Shown piece after piece: positions 16,240 to 24,034 of a DNA stretch of 54,306 nt. The notes below the pieces were generated by a model. It was not told the origin of the DNA and made no database searches. It saw only the letters and a list, made by a program, of their open reading frames with translations. Position 1 is the first letter of the stretch; the number at the start of each line of letters is the position of its first letter. The DNA is from an uncultured Rubrobacteraceae bacterium (GTDB lineage: Bacteria > Actinomycetota > Rubrobacteria > Rubrobacterales > Rubrobacteraceae). The stretch spans positions 1 through 54,306 of the forward strand of contig CADCVF010000005.1 of NCBI GenBank assembly GCA_902806095.1, read 5' to 3'. Made by a program: the position numbers and the translations under genes.

Positions 16240-16655
16240 TACTACTCCTTTCCTTCTCCGGCATTTCTTGCTGCGATTATTTTAAACTGCTGACCTTCCA
16301 CCCCGCAATCGAGGATGAGAGTAGGGTAAAAGCTTCTGCGGCACGAATGCTAAGGACTCTGCCAAACGCCTTAGAAACCTATCCTCATAGCGCGTGGCAT
16401 CCCTGCGGTATTTGGCCTACCCCTTGGTGGAATTTTCTGGAAGTTCTGACGTAGCAAGTCGCAACCGCTCGCAACGAATCCAGGCCACGAATGCGGCCAG
16501 CGCGGTGACAATTGGCACCATAATACCGCACAGCCCCGCCCCGACAGGCCAAGGCCCCCTCCGAGCGAGGGAGCTTGTAACTGCGTACTTCTGAGAATTC
16601 ATATTCCACGCACTCCGGTGAATAGGGCCCTTTGCTGGTGCGTGTACGTAGCGCG
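16240..16655. other. Intergenic region between two minus-strand genes
   Basis: It contains family A copy 6 and an AT-rich stretch (16275-16290, ATTATTTTAAAC) that is probably the promoter of the 16239 gene. Short open frames around 16400-16600 begin inside the repeat and are not convincing. Confidence 0.5.
16583..16630 (+). repeat. Family A repeat, copy 6
   Basis: GCGTACTTCTGAGAATT, then ATTCCACGCACTCCG and GTGAATAGGGCCC, just beyond the end of the methyltransferase gene. Confidence 0.85.
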
Positions 16656-17453
16656 TTAGGTGCGTTTGCGGCAGACCACGATGATGCTCGGGCTAGCCGC
16701 GGTCAAGGGCTCGCCGTCCCAGTCGCCGTAGCGCCGCGCGATGGTGAAGCCGTTGTGGTGCAGCAGCGCCGCGAGCTCCTGCGGGAAGGTGTAGCGCAAC
16801 GCGATGCGCGTGATCTTGGTGCGCTCCTCGGAGCCCTCTTGCCAGCGCCGGTATGAAGTCCAGTGCAGGACCTGGGCGACGTGGTCGTAGGTGCGGCTCC
16901 TCGACTCGCGCACCTCACGACCGTGGGCGTCGGTGTGGGGCGGCAGCGCCTCCTCCTCCGCACGGGTCTCCAGGTAGACGAACAGGCCGTCTGGGTCCTC
17001 GTCCCGGCCCTCACTGGTGCGCCAGCGCGGGTTGCGCGTCTCGAAGGCGAAGAGCCCTTCGTCGTGGAGGTGGGCGCGCACGCGCCCGAGCAGCGCCTCC
17101 TGGTCGGCGTTCGTCAAGAAGGCCTGGAAGGCATTGCCCGTCAAGAAGATCAGCCGGAACCGCTCGTCGAGGTCGAAGTCGCGCGCGTCGCCCTCGACCC
17201 AGCGTATGGGCAGACCGGCGGCCTTGCTGCGCGCCCGTTCCAGCATGCCGGGGACGACGTCCAGGCCGGTCACGGCGAACCCCTTCTGCGCGATGGGGAT
17301 GGCGACCCGACCGGTGCCGCAGGCGATCTCGAGCACCGGGCCTCCGGTCTCCTGCGCGAGCGAGGCGTAGAACGCGACGCCCGTGTCGCTGCTTTCCTGC
17401 CGGTCATAGTCGACCGGATCGGCGAACGCCTCCAAGTTGTCGTGGTCGATCAA
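16656..17453 (-). CDS. Class I SAM-dependent methyltransferase
   Basis: A 265-residue protein with motif I VLEIACGTGRVAIPIA (residues about 45-60), the acidic residue of motif II in VTGLDVVPGML, and a motif near GDARDFDLDERF. The C-terminal part resembles the Methyltransf_25/DUF-type enzymes (LTGNAFQAFL, LLHHNGF, RYGDWDGEPL). The TTG at 17453 is chosen because GGGAGG lies six bases upstream and the protein then begins IDHDNLEAFADPVDYD, typical for this subfamily. The open frame further upstream is arginine-rich noise. The substrate is unknown. It stands alone between family A copies 6 and 7. Confidence 0.88.
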   Translation of the reverse strand: MIDHDNLEAFADPVDYDRQESSDTGVAFYASLAQETGGPVLEIACGTGRVAIPIAQKGFAVTGLDVVPGMLERARSKAAGLPIRWVEGDARDFDLDERFRLIFLTGNAFQAFLTNADQEALLGRVRAHLHDEGLFAFETRNPRWRTSEGRDEDPDGLFVYLETRAEEEALPPHTDAHGREVRESRSRTYDHVAQVLHWTSYRRWQEGSEERTKITRIALRYTFPQELAALLHHNGFTIARRYGDWDGEPLTAASPSIIVVCRKRT

Positions 17454-17661
17454 CGGCTGCCTCCCGAGCGTTGCGATAGCGCGCCAGGCTTTTCGAAGGG
17501 GCGCCCCCCTGCCGTGCTTTTGGCACCCGACCACCGTAGCACGGCGCGGCCAGATCCCGCCAACGCAAGTCCGCCCATAGGTCGCAGATACCAGGCGAGG
17601 TGTGGGTCGGATCACCTAAAGATCGGGAGAGCCCAGGGTTCATGACGAGGTTTAGGACCAC

Positions 17662-17732
17662 GCGAATTTCCGAGAACTGCGTACACGCGAAGTTCGCAGA
17701 ATTACTATTCCACGCACTCCGCTGAATAGAGA
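17662..17732 (+). repeat. Family A repeat, copy 7 (two units plus cap)
   Basis: Units start at 17662 and 17687, exactly 25 bases apart, followed by ATTCCACGCACTCCG and CTGAATAGAG. Confidence 0.85.
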
Positions 17733-17823
17733 GAAAGATAGTCCGAACAGGGGATGCGCCTAGCCACGGTTCGGAAGTACGATGCCCTCGTTGGCGGCAA
17801 GTACGAGTAAGGAGGGCGCTGCA

Positions 17824-18327
17824 GTGAACGAGCCAGTCCATCCAGGCGTCCGTATCGGCCACGTGCATCTGCAGGTCGCCGACCTAAGACGTGCGACGGA
17901 CTTCTACCATGATGTCTTGGGCTTCGACATCACCATGTACGGTCCGGACGAAGTCGGGGTCGATGCGGCCTGGTTGTCGGCCGGCGGCTACCATCACTAC
18001 GTCGCCTTGAACACCTTCCACAGCGCCGGCGGGACGCCCCCACCGCCGGGACACACGGGCCTCTACCACTTCGCCATCCTCTACCCCAACCGAAAGGAGC
18101 TAGCCAAGGCCGTCAAGCGCGTGCTAGATCATGGCCACACCTTGACCGGCACCCAGGACAGCGGCGCGAGCGAGTCGGTGTTCCTGCGTGATCCGGACGG
18201 CAACGGGCTTGAGCTGTACTATGATCGTCCCCGCGAACAATGGATCGACGAACACGGCAAGCCGGTCTTCAGCATGCCACGAAGGTTCGACCCCGAAGAC
18301 TTGTTGGCCGAGTTAGGTTCTACCTAA
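17824..18327 (+). CDS. VOC-family (glyoxalase/extradiol dioxygenase-like) enzyme
   Basis: A 167-residue protein with the vicinal-oxygen-chelate fold. The likely metal ligands are the His in IGHVHLQV, the His in GLYHFAILYP and the Glu in GLELYYDRP. The FLRDPDGNGLELYYDRPREQW block is typical of the CatE-like (catechol 2,3-dioxygenase-type) branch, although the chain has only one module pair. The GTG at 17824 has AAGGAGG about seven bases upstream. It is probably a metal-dependent lyase or dioxygenase, with the substrate not predictable from sequence. It is flanked on both sides by family A repeats and has no operon partner. Confidence 0.88.
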   Translation: MNEPVHPGVRIGHVHLQVADLRRATDFYHDVLGFDITMYGPDEVGVDAAWLSAGGYHHYVALNTFHSAGGTPPPPGHTGLYHFAILYPNRKELAKAVKRVLDHGHTLTGTQDSGASESVFLRDPDGNGLELYYDRPREQWIDEHGKPVFSMPRRFDPEDLLAELGST

Positions 18328-18333
18328 TCTACT

Positions 18334-18378
18334 CGAACTTCGCAGAAGACCCCTTCCACGCATCCGGGTGAATAGGGA
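18334..18378 (+). repeat. Family A repeat, copy 8
   Basis: CGAACTTCGCAGAA, then CCCCTTCCACGCATC and CGGGTGAATAGGG, beginning six bases after the VOC gene stop. Confidence 0.85.
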
Positions 18379-18536
18379 CCGCGTTCTGTCGCTCGGCCCC
18401 GCTCCTGTACCCGCGAACAACCGAACCTATGAGCGTACGCCGTAGGCCCAAGGATGGCTGCACATTTTGGGCCATTTTCTCCCCGGTGGCCGCCGGGGGG
18501 CTTGCCTCCGACCGTGGATATCGGGTTAGATGGGGT

Positions 18537-19331
18537 ATGGCGGACACGAAGAACGCCGGCGAGATCCTCAAGGCAGTTGTCGAGGATGGGCGCGAGGAGC
18601 TGGACCGGGCCTCGCTGGGCCTGGCCTTCAGCGGCGTCGCCGCGGGGCTCAACATCTCGTTCTCGGCCGTGGCCTTGGCGGTCGTCGGGGCGCTGACCGG
18701 CGGCGTGGGGCTTGCCGCTTATCTGGTCTACCCTTTGGGCTTTCTCATCGTCATCCTGGGCAAAGCGCAACTCTACACAGAGAACACGGTGACGCCCGTA
18801 ACCGTGGCGCTCACCGACCCCAGGATCGTGCCCAACATGATGAGGCTGTGGGCGGTGGTCTTCGTCGCCAACGTCCTCGGCGCCACGTTGTTCTCTGCCG
18901 TGATCGTCTACGGGCACATCCTCGACCCCGCTGCTCTGCGGATCCTCTTCGAGGAGGTCTCCCACAAGGCGCAGTACGGCTTCGGGGTCGTGTTCTTGAA
19001 GGCCATCTTCGGCGGGTGGCTAGTCGCCATGATCGCCTGGCTCGTGGCGGCCTCCCAGGACACCATCTCCCAAGTGTTTTTCGTCTTCTCGCTGGCGTTC
19101 TTAATCCCGGCCGCCGGGCTCACGCACTGCATCGCGGGCTCGTCTGAGTTCCTCATAAGCGTCTTCTCGGGCGAGGAGACGTGGGGGGGGTACCTTGGCG
19201 GGTTCCTGGTGCCGACCACCCTGGGCAACACCGTCGGCGGGGTGATCCTGGTGGCCCTACTGAACTACGGGCAGGTGATGGGCTCAAGGGCCAAGACGGC
19301 CTTTTCGGGGGTCACGGACCGGAGAGACTAG
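18537..19331 (+). CDS. Formate/nitrite transporter (FNT) family channel
   Basis: A protein of about 264 residues with six hydrophobic helices and the FNT pattern. The first helix region ends in AALNISFSAVAL-type sequence, LYPLGFLIVILGKAQLYTENT carries the conserved GxAQLYTENT-type motif, and GLTHCIAGSSEFL matches the second half-repeat (H before the pore). It belongs to the YfdC-like branch rather than to FocA or NirC proper. The ATG at 18537 has only a weak GGGG-type ribosome site. Members are pentameric channels for small anions such as formate, nitrite or hydrosulfide. The anion here is unknown. No metabolic partner gene is next to it. Confidence 0.88.
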   Translation: MADTKNAGEILKAVVEDGREELDRASLGLAFSGVAAGLNISFSAVALAVVGALTGGVGLAAYLVYPLGFLIVILGKAQLYTENTVTPVTVALTDPRIVPNMMRLWAVVFVANVLGATLFSAVIVYGHILDPAALRILFEEVSHKAQYGFGVVFLKAIFGGWLVAMIAWLVAASQDTISQVFFVFSLAFLIPAAGLTHCIAGSSEFLISVFSGEETWGGYLGGFLVPTTLGNTVGGVILVALLNYGQVMGSRAKTAFSGVTDRRD

Positions 19332-19386
19332 AGCAGGGGAGTGGACCGTCCCCAAAACCGGGCGGCGCGTGTGGTGGGCACCACAC

Positions 19387-19458
19387 GCGAACTTCCTTGA
19401 ACCCCCTACACCTGAACTTCTGAGAATTAGCCTTCCACGCACTCCGGTGAATAAGGGC
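19387..19458 (+). repeat. Family A repeat, copy 9 (two units plus cap)
   Basis: Units at 19387 and 19412 (25-base period), then CCTTCCACGCACTCC and GGTGAATAAGGGC, between two convergent genes. Confidence 0.85.
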
Positions 19459-19465
19459 AAGAGGA

Positions 19466-19492
19466 AGGGCCGAGACTCTACGCCCCGGCCCT
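19466..19492 (-). terminator. Terminator of the 19533-19904 gene
   Basis: AGGGCCG pairs with CGGCCCT around a loop containing CTCTACG, about 40 bases beyond the minus-strand stop. Confidence 0.7.
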
Positions 19493-19532
19493 CGCCCCTT
19501 CTCGCCTCGGTACTGAGTGTGCCTGCCCTTTC

Positions 19533-19904
19533 CTAACGCTGCTTCTCTTTGCCGCCTCCTCCTAAGAGCTTGTCCGTGGTCCCCCTTACCGTATCGGTGA
19601 CTCCACCTACTTTATCGGTGAGCCCACTTACCGGCTCCGTGACTCCACCTACCGTATCGGTGACCCCGTTTACCGGCCCCTCATCGTCGCTCTGCAAGCG
19701 GGGTACGAGCATCTCCTTGGCCCTCTGAGCGGCTTCCAGATTGTTCTCGAGCACACCGCTGAAGAACTCTACGAGTTCCTGGTCGCCCTCCGCCTGGGCG
19801 TCCTGGATGTAGGTCTTCAAGGACTCTACGTTGTCTGCGGACTGGTGGAGGACGGTGATGAGGTTGTAGTTCTTGTCCTTGGGCTGCCTAGATGCTTCGG
19901 TCAT
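19533..19904 (-). CDS. Small helical protein with GVTDTVGG-type tail
   Basis: A 123-residue protein. Residues 1-75 form a helical bundle that reads like a short ferritin-like or hemerythrin-like domain (NYNLITVLHQSADNVESLKTY, then GDQELVEFFSGVLENN), but I see no full metal site. The tail repeats VTDTVGGVTEPVSGLTDKVG and ends in GGGGKEKQR, the same kind of repeat as in the genes at 13058 and 15798. The ATG at 19904 has GAGGAG upstream, and the longer open frame is not used. A textbook sigma-B-type promoter precedes it, so a stress role is likely. Confidence 0.75.
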   Translation of the reverse strand: MTEASRQPKDKNYNLITVLHQSADNVESLKTYIQDAQAEGDQELVEFFSGVLENNLEAAQRAKEMLVPRLQSDDEGPVNGVTDTVGGVTEPVSGLTDKVGGVTDTVRGTTDKLLGGGGKEKQR

Positions 19905-19947
19905 GGTCTCTGCTCCTCTGATTTGCAGATCCTTACGGCTCTGTCTC

Positions 19948-19974
19948 ATACCCCGATCCGATGTTTCTATAAAC
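19948..19974 (-). promoter_or_regulatory. Sigma-B-type promoter, best match in the window
   Basis: Minus strand: GTTTAT, 15 bases, GGGTAT, about 44 bases before the ATG at 19904. Both boxes fit the general-stress sigma consensus. Confidence 0.65.
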
Positions 19975-19993
19975 ACGCTGGGAGCGCAACCAT

Positions 19994-20090
19994 GCGAACG
20001 TCGGAGGACCCCCAACAGGCGAACTTCTCAGAACTGCGTTAAGGCGAAGTTCCGAGAATGCTCCTTCCACGCACTCCGGTGAATAGGGGC
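19994..20090 (+). repeat. Family A repeat, copy 10 (three units plus cap)
   Basis: Units start at 19994, 20019 and 20044, that is, exactly 25 and 25 bases apart. The cap CTCCTTCCACGCACT with CCGGTGAATAGGGGC follows. It is the longest capped copy. Confidence 0.9.
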
Positions 20091-20131
20091 CGTCCCTCTC
20101 CCGGGCGGGGGCCTGGCGGTCTCCCGAGATC

Positions 20132-20582
20132 TCAGATCAACCAGCGGCCGTCGCTCATCAGCTCGCGGTCGGGCAGCTCGTTCGCCTCGCGCCAGGCCTG
20201 GATGCGGCGCGGCGAGATGCGGAACCAGCGGTACGGTGCGGCCTCCGCGCGGGTCGAAGCCGGTGCGCGCGACGAACCGCTCACAGCGCTGCTGCGCCAG
20301 CGCGTCGATCTCGAGGACCTCGACTTCGCCATCGATCACGGACACGTCGCGGGTGTGGCCCAGCGCCAGCCGAACGGACCGGCTGGCGGCCAAGTTCCTG
20401 CCGGTCGGGCTGTCCGTCGGCGTGGCCATCAGCAGCGCCTCGCCGTCCCAGTCGAAGGACAGCGGCACCAGGTAGGGCGCGCCGTCCGCCGAGGCGCTGG
20501 CCACCCAGAGATCGACGTCGTGGGTGAGCCGATTCTCGGTGTCGCGGCGACGCCGGGAGCGGGGCTCGGGAGCCGGGCTCAG
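20132..20582 (-). pseudogene. PPOX-family flavin/F420 protein, frameshifted
   Basis: A pyridoxamine-5'-phosphate-oxidase-like protein: LTHDVDLWVASASADGAPYLV, SFDWDGEALLMATPT, SPTGRNL, VRLALGHTRD. After the codons for GFDPR the frame is lost. The true end (APYRWFRISPRRIQAW, then LMSDGRWLI) lies in another frame ending at 20132. One extra G near 20240-20254 explains this. The likely start is a CTG at 20582 that overlaps the TGA of the DUF1801 gene, so the two were one operon. Members bind FMN or F420 and reduce or sense small molecules. It is either a young pseudogene or a sequencing error. Confidence 0.75.
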
Positions 20583-21016
20583 CTCGCCGCCCTCTTCACG
20601 AGCGCGCCGATCTTCGCCTCCTCGGCGGCGGCCAGCTCCTTCAGCGCAAACGAGGTCGGCCACATGGCCCCCTCGTCGAGTTTCGCCGCGTCGTTGAAGC
20701 CGAGCGTCGCGTACCGCGCGTCGAACTTCTCGGCGCTCTGGAAGTAGCAGACGACCTTGCCGTCTTTGTTGGCGTAGGCGGGCATCCCGTACCAGGTCTT
20801 CGGCCAGAGGGCCGGCGCGCTGGTCTTGACGATCTCGTGGAGCCGCTCGGCCATGGCGCGATCCGGTCCCTCCATCTCGGCGATCTTCGCCAGCACGGCG
20901 CTCTCCCCTTCAGCCCTCTTCTTGTTCGCGCGCGCTTCCGCCTTCAGCTCTTTCGCGCGCTCCCTCATGGCGGCCCGTTCCTCTTGCGTGAACCTCTCGG
21001 ACTTCTTCGCGCCCAT
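20579..21016 (-). CDS. DUF1801 (YdhG/iron-chaperone-like) protein
   Basis: A 145-residue protein. Residues about 1-45 form a charged K/R/E/A helix ([18 protein letters not shown]). The rest is the DUF1801 domain: [45 protein letters not shown], and [17 protein letters not shown]. The ATG at 21016 has GGGAGG upstream. The domain is related to the YdhG and frataxin-like fold and is often annotated as an iron chaperone, without strong evidence. Its stop overlaps the start of the PPOX gene, so the two were co-translated. Confidence 0.85.
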   Translation of the reverse strand: MGAKKSERFTQEERAAMRERAKELKAEARANKKRAEGESAVLAKIAEMEGPDRAMAERLHEIVKTSAPALWPKTWYGMPAYANKDGKVVCYFQSAEKFDARYATLGFNDAAKLDEGAMWPTSFALKELAAAEEAKIGALVKRAAS

Positions 21017-21132
21017 CGTTACCTCCCGTGCGGGTGCTTCCGTGTCCTTGTCCGGCAGGAGAAGTCTACACGCGGCCCCGTGCCCCCCCTTCTCGATTCC
21101 TGATCGGTCCGGTCACCCGTTTGCTGCTAAGG

Positions 21133-21203
21133 GCCGACTTCTTAGAATCCTGTACGGGAGAAGTTCGCAGAACACCCCTTCCCCGAAGCTGGGTGAATGG
21201 AGC
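21133..21203 (+). repeat. Family A repeat, copy 11 (two units plus degenerate cap)
   Basis: Units at 21133 and 21158 (25-base period), then CCCCTTCCCCGAAGC and TGGGTGAATGG. The rest of the 21017-21369 gap shows nothing else I recognise. Confidence 0.8.
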
Positions 21204-21369
21204 AAGCCTCGCCACAAACCCCGCGACCCATAGAAGGAGCAAGATTGGCAGGAATCCGCTTGCGGTTGAGCTCTGCCCAGCCCGGTGCCTCGTTGGGATC
21301 GGGCCGACCGGTGGGCGCCCCGGATTCATCCGTAGTGGGGCTCTCGCGGAGAACCTAGCCTGCCGCCGG

Positions 21370-22641
21370 TCAGGGGGCTCCGGCGCCGTCCTCGGTCGCG
21401 GTCCCCACCTTCGGTTCGCGGAGACGCAAGGAGAGCGCGAAGACGGCGGCCCCGGCCACGGCTATGACCCCGAGGGCGGCCCTCAGGCCGATCGCCTCCG
21501 CCAGGCCCCCCACGAGCGGCGGGCCGAGCAGGAAGCCCCCGTAGCCGATGGTCGTCACCACCGAGACCGCGGAGCCCGCCCGCTCCGGCACCATATTCCC
21601 GGCCACCGAGAAGGCCAGGGGCGCGACCGCCGCGAGCCCGACGCCCACCAGTAGGAAACCGCCCACCACCAGCGCGGGGACCGTCGTGGCGAGCGAGAGC
21701 GTCATCCCGACCGCCGCCAGGGCGCCCGAGCCCACCAGCGTCCGGCGGTTGCCCGCGCGCCCGACCAGCCAGCCGATGGCGAGTCGGCCCAGCGCGTGCG
21801 CCCCGTAGAAGACCGCTACCCCCGACCCGCCGACTACGGCCGTGAGCCCCAAGGTGTCGCGCAGGTATATGCCCGACCAGTGGAACATCTCCCCCTCGGC
21901 CAGCAGACCCAGGAAGGCGATCGCCGCCACCAGCAGGAGCGGGCCGTTGCGGTAGAGCGCCCACCTCCCGCCGGCCCCGCCCTCGGCCTCCGTAGACGCG
22001 ACGGAAGCCTCCCCGCCGAGCGGCCGTTCCCCTTCGGTCCCGGCGGCCTCGGCACGCGGGAACCGGGTGGCCGCGAAGGCCAACACCAGGGCGGCTAGGG
22101 GCACCAGAAGCGCCAGGTACACCAGCCGGTAGTCCACCCCGGCCTGCCGGAGCGCGCCCGCGCCCAGGGATCCGGCCATGGCTCCTCCGGAGAAGGCCGC
22201 GTGCAGGTAGAGCATGAGGCGTCTGCCCGAGAGCCTCTCCAGGTCCACGGCCACGGCGTTCATCCCCACGTCGTAGAGGCCGCTTGCGGAGTAGAGGACC
22301 ACGAGCGTCGCCAGCAGCGCTGGGTAGGAGGAGCCCGCGAGGGCGAGCCCGGCGATCCCAACCCCGAAGGCCGAGGACACCAGGATCAGGTACGCTTTCC
22401 TGCCCAGCCGGTCGGAGGCCCACCCCAGAGCGCCCGTCGAGGCGATCGCCGCGCCAGCCCCGACGAACAGCGCGATGCCGAGCGGCCCGGGGGAGAGGCC
22501 CAGAGCGCCGCTCAGGTCCGCCAGCAGCACGGCGTAGCATCCCGCGAAGAGCCCGAAGAAACCGAAGGCCGAGAGCTCCAGCGCCAGCAACCGCTTCCAA
22601 CTCCTTCCCATCCGCCGGCGGTCCCTCCCGTCTCGGGTCAC
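21370..22641 (-). CDS. MFS transporter
   Basis: A 423-residue major-facilitator protein with 12 predicted helices. Loop 2-3 carries the family motif GWASDRLGRKAYLI, and its counterpart in the second half is FYGAHALGRLAIGWLVGRAGN. The central loop (about residues 195-225) is polar, with E, G and A. The GTG at 22641 gives the longest chain, and the ATG at 22611, with GGGAGGG about 12 bases upstream, is an alternative. The substrate cannot be told; the sequence resembles the FucP/FsrR-like sugar or drug exporters only in a general way. It is monocistronic between family A copies 11 and 12. Confidence 0.9.
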   Translation of the reverse strand: MTRDGRDRRRMGRSWKRLLALELSAFGFFGLFAGCYAVLLADLSGALGLSPGPLGIALFVGAGAAIASTGALGWASDRLGRKAYLILVSSAFGVGIAGLALAGSSYPALLATLVVLYSASGLYDVGMNAVAVDLERLSGRRLMLYLHAAFSGGAMAGSLGAGALRQAGVDYRLVYLALLVPLAALVLAFAATRFPRAEAAGTEGERPLGGEASVASTEAEGGAGGRWALYRNGPLLLVAAIAFLGLLAEGEMFHWSGIYLRDTLGLTAVVGGSGVAVFYGAHALGRLAIGWLVGRAGNRRTLVGSGALAAVGMTLSLATTVPALVVGGFLLVGVGLAAVAPLAFSVAGNMVPERAGSAVSVVTTIGYGGFLLGPPLVGGLAEAIGLRAALGVIAVAGAAVFALSLRLREPKVGTATEDGAGAP

Positions 22642-22762
22642 TCTACGCGGATGGATGGTAGGTTGCCGCGCCTTCGGCCACTATGTGGCGAGGGTACGGG
22701 TGTCTAAGGCGATCCTGCACCATCGGGGGCATCTTATCCCGCCCGAGTTCGTCGCGTAAGAT

Positions 22763-22830
22763 GCCGAACTTCCCGGAACGCCGTACAGCCGAAGTTCGCA
22801 GAACTGCGTTAGCGCGAAGTTGACTTGGCA
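22763..22830 (+). repeat. Family A repeat, copy 12 (three units, no cap)
   Basis: Units start at 22763, 22788 and 22813 with an exact 25-base period (GCCGAACTTCCCGGAAC, GCCGAAGTTCGCAGAAC, CGCGAAGTTG). The usual cap is missing. The copy lies between divergent genes and ends at a sigma-B-type promoter. Confidence 0.8.
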
Positions 22831-22833
22831 GGC

Positions 22834-22859
22834 GTTTTGGCGCTCGTAGCAACGGGTAC
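22834..22859 (+). promoter_or_regulatory. Sigma-B-type promoter of the 22901 gene
   Basis: GTTTTG, 14 bases, GGGTAC, about 41 bases before the ATG. It directly follows the last 25-bp unit of family A copy 12. Confidence 0.6.
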
Positions 22860-22900
22860 ATCAGAGCCATCGTCCTTTTAGGGAAGGAGGACACGAAGAG

Positions 22901-23122
22901 ATGTATTGGTACAACCCAACGACCCGCACCTCCGAGAGGGTACAAGCGCCCTCCACAGACGAGCAAGCCATACAGATGCTCGCGGGCACCCCCGACTCAG
23001 CGGAGTTCATAGGAGAGTACCTAGAGCTGCGCCGCTCGGGATCACCGATAGAGCAAGCCCTGGTATTGGTGGGACACGAGTTTCGCTTGAGGGAGCCGGA
23101 GTATCAGCTGATACTCAGATAG
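22901..23122 (+). CDS. Small soluble protein of unknown function
   Basis: A 73-residue protein beginning MYWYNPTTRTSERVQAP, with DEQAIQMLAGTPDSAEFIGEYLELRR in the middle and PIEQALVLVGHEF near the end. It is acidic and helical, without cysteines or membrane segments. AAGGAGG lies ten bases before the ATG. A sigma-B-like promoter precedes the gene and a family A repeat follows 34 bases after its stop. The name of the family is unknown to me. The promoter suggests stress induction. Confidence 0.75.
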   Translation: MYWYNPTTRTSERVQAPSTDEQAIQMLAGTPDSAEFIGEYLELRRSGSPIEQALVLVGHEFRLREPEYQLILR

Positions 23123-23155
23123 CGGAAGGCGCTTGTGCGCAGCAGAGGATGCCGA

Positions 23156-23201
23156 CCGACTTCGGAGAAGGCCCCTTCCACGCACTCGGGTGAATAAGGG
23201 C
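23156..23201 (+). repeat. Family A repeat, copy 13
   Basis: CCGACTTCGGAGAAG, then CCCCTTCCACGCACT and CGGGTGAATAAGGGC, immediately before a terminator. Confidence 0.85.
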
Positions 23202-23207
23202 TAGAAG

Positions 23208-23245
23208 AAGGGGCCGAGGCTCTTATTAGCCGCCTCCGCCCCTTC
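23208..23245 (-). terminator. Terminator of the 23261-23452 gene
   Basis: AAGGGGC near 23209 pairs with GCCCCTT near 23238, with further GAGG/CCTC pairs inside. It lies just beyond the minus-strand stop. Confidence 0.7.
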
Positions 23246-23260
23246 GCGGATGCTCCTCGT

Positions 23261-23452
23261 TTACGAGAGCAGGTCCTTGAGGTCGCCCTTCTTCTGCTTG
23301 GCCCTCCCCTTCCTCTGATCCGAGCGGCCTTCCCTCTTTTTGCCCTTGTCGCCCGTTAGGGAACCACCCGCCTCCTTGATGCGGCCCTTGGCCCTGTCCA
23401 TCGCCCCCTCGTCCTTGTCGTCCCTGCCGCCGCTACCGCCTAGCAGGCCCAT
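23261..23452 (-). CDS. Short CsbD-like protein
   Basis: A 63-residue, very polar protein. A glycine-rich start (GLLGGSGGRDD) is followed by the CsbD-like core MDRAKGRIKEAGGSLTGDKGKKREGR and a lysine-rich end. The ATG at 23452 has GAGAGGAG upstream. The gene lies 67 bases downstream of the other CsbD-like gene (23520-23782) in the same direction and is probably co-transcribed. It is shorter than the usual CsbD proteins and may be a divergent duplicate of its neighbour. Confidence 0.75.
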   Translation of the reverse strand: MGLLGGSGGRDDKDEGAMDRAKGRIKEAGGSLTGDKGKKREGRSDQRKGRAKQKKGDLKDLLS

Positions 23453-23519
23453 ATGCTTGCTCCTCTCCTCTGCTGTGCCGGCTTGCCGTTCGTTGCCGCC
23501 CGAGGGGCCCCTCCTCCTC

Positions 23520-23782
23520 CTAGCGGCCGGTCAGCCTGTCCGTCATGCCGCCAAGGTCCTCCGCCGCGTCGGTGACGCGCCTAAGGGTCCCTTGTCTTTG
23601 AGCCTCTGCCTGTCGCGCTCCTTCTTCGCTTGCCTGGCCTCGGCCTCCGCTCGCCTGGTCTTCTCCCGCTGCCTGGCCTCGGCCTCGGCCTTCCTCTGCT
23701 GGGCCCTACCTTCGGCCTTCAGCTCCTCGTCGCCGGTTATGGCACCGTAGGCCTCCTTGACCTTGCCCTTGACCTCGTCCAT
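23520..23782 (-). pseudogene. CsbD-like protein with frameshifted C-terminus
   Basis: The N-terminal 55 residues closely match the CsbD-like protein at 12757 (VKGKVKEAYGAITGDEELKAEGRA, then KDKG). After KDKGPL the annotated frame gives ASPTRRRTLAA and stops near 23543. Another frame gives VTDAAEDLGGMTDRLTGR, ending at the TAG at 23520-23522, which looks like the true tail. A one-base change near 23580 explains the shift. The ATG at 23782 has AAAGGAGG upstream. The shortened protein may still be made. A weak GTGTAA-N16-GCGTAT promoter candidate lies about 30-60 bases before the start. Confidence 0.65.
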
Positions 23783-23873
23783 CTGCCTCCTTTCCTGGTG
23801 GGTCCGTACAGGATTAGATACGCGAGGAGGCCGAGGAGGTTACACTCGGGGCCCTCCGAGGTGCATACAGAAC

Positions 23874-23948
23874 AGAGTTCTTAGAACTCCGTGCCTGCGA
23901 ACTTCAGAGAATTACCCTTTCCACCACGCGCTCGGGTGAATGAGGGTA
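23874..23948 (+). repeat. Family A repeat, copy 14 (two units plus cap)
   Basis: The TTC cores are 25 bases apart (23878, 23903). The cap reads CCCTTTCCACCACGC and CTCGGGTGAATGAGGG, with two small insertions. Confidence 0.8.
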
Positions 23949-23954
23949 AGAAGG

Positions 23955-23982
23955 AGGGCCAGGGCGTATAAGCCCCGGCCCT
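23955..23982. terminator. Orphan terminator-like hairpin
   Basis: AGGGCC and GGGC pair with GCCC and GGCCCT around GTATAA. The flanking genes both point away from it, so it may be left from a lost gene. Confidence 0.5.
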
Positions 23983-24034
23983 TCGTGGCTTGAACCCTCT
24001 CGCTCGTCGGCCTCGAGCCGACCCTTCTAGCTCC

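Noticed and set aside
16417-16602. A 61-residue hydrophobic open frame on the minus strand
   Set aside because: Its start lies inside repeat family A copy 6 and there is no ribosome site.
21326-22600. A 424-residue open frame on the minus strand overlapping the MFS gene
   Set aside because: It is a glycine- and arginine-rich shadow of the transporter, which has clear membrane helices and MFS motifs.
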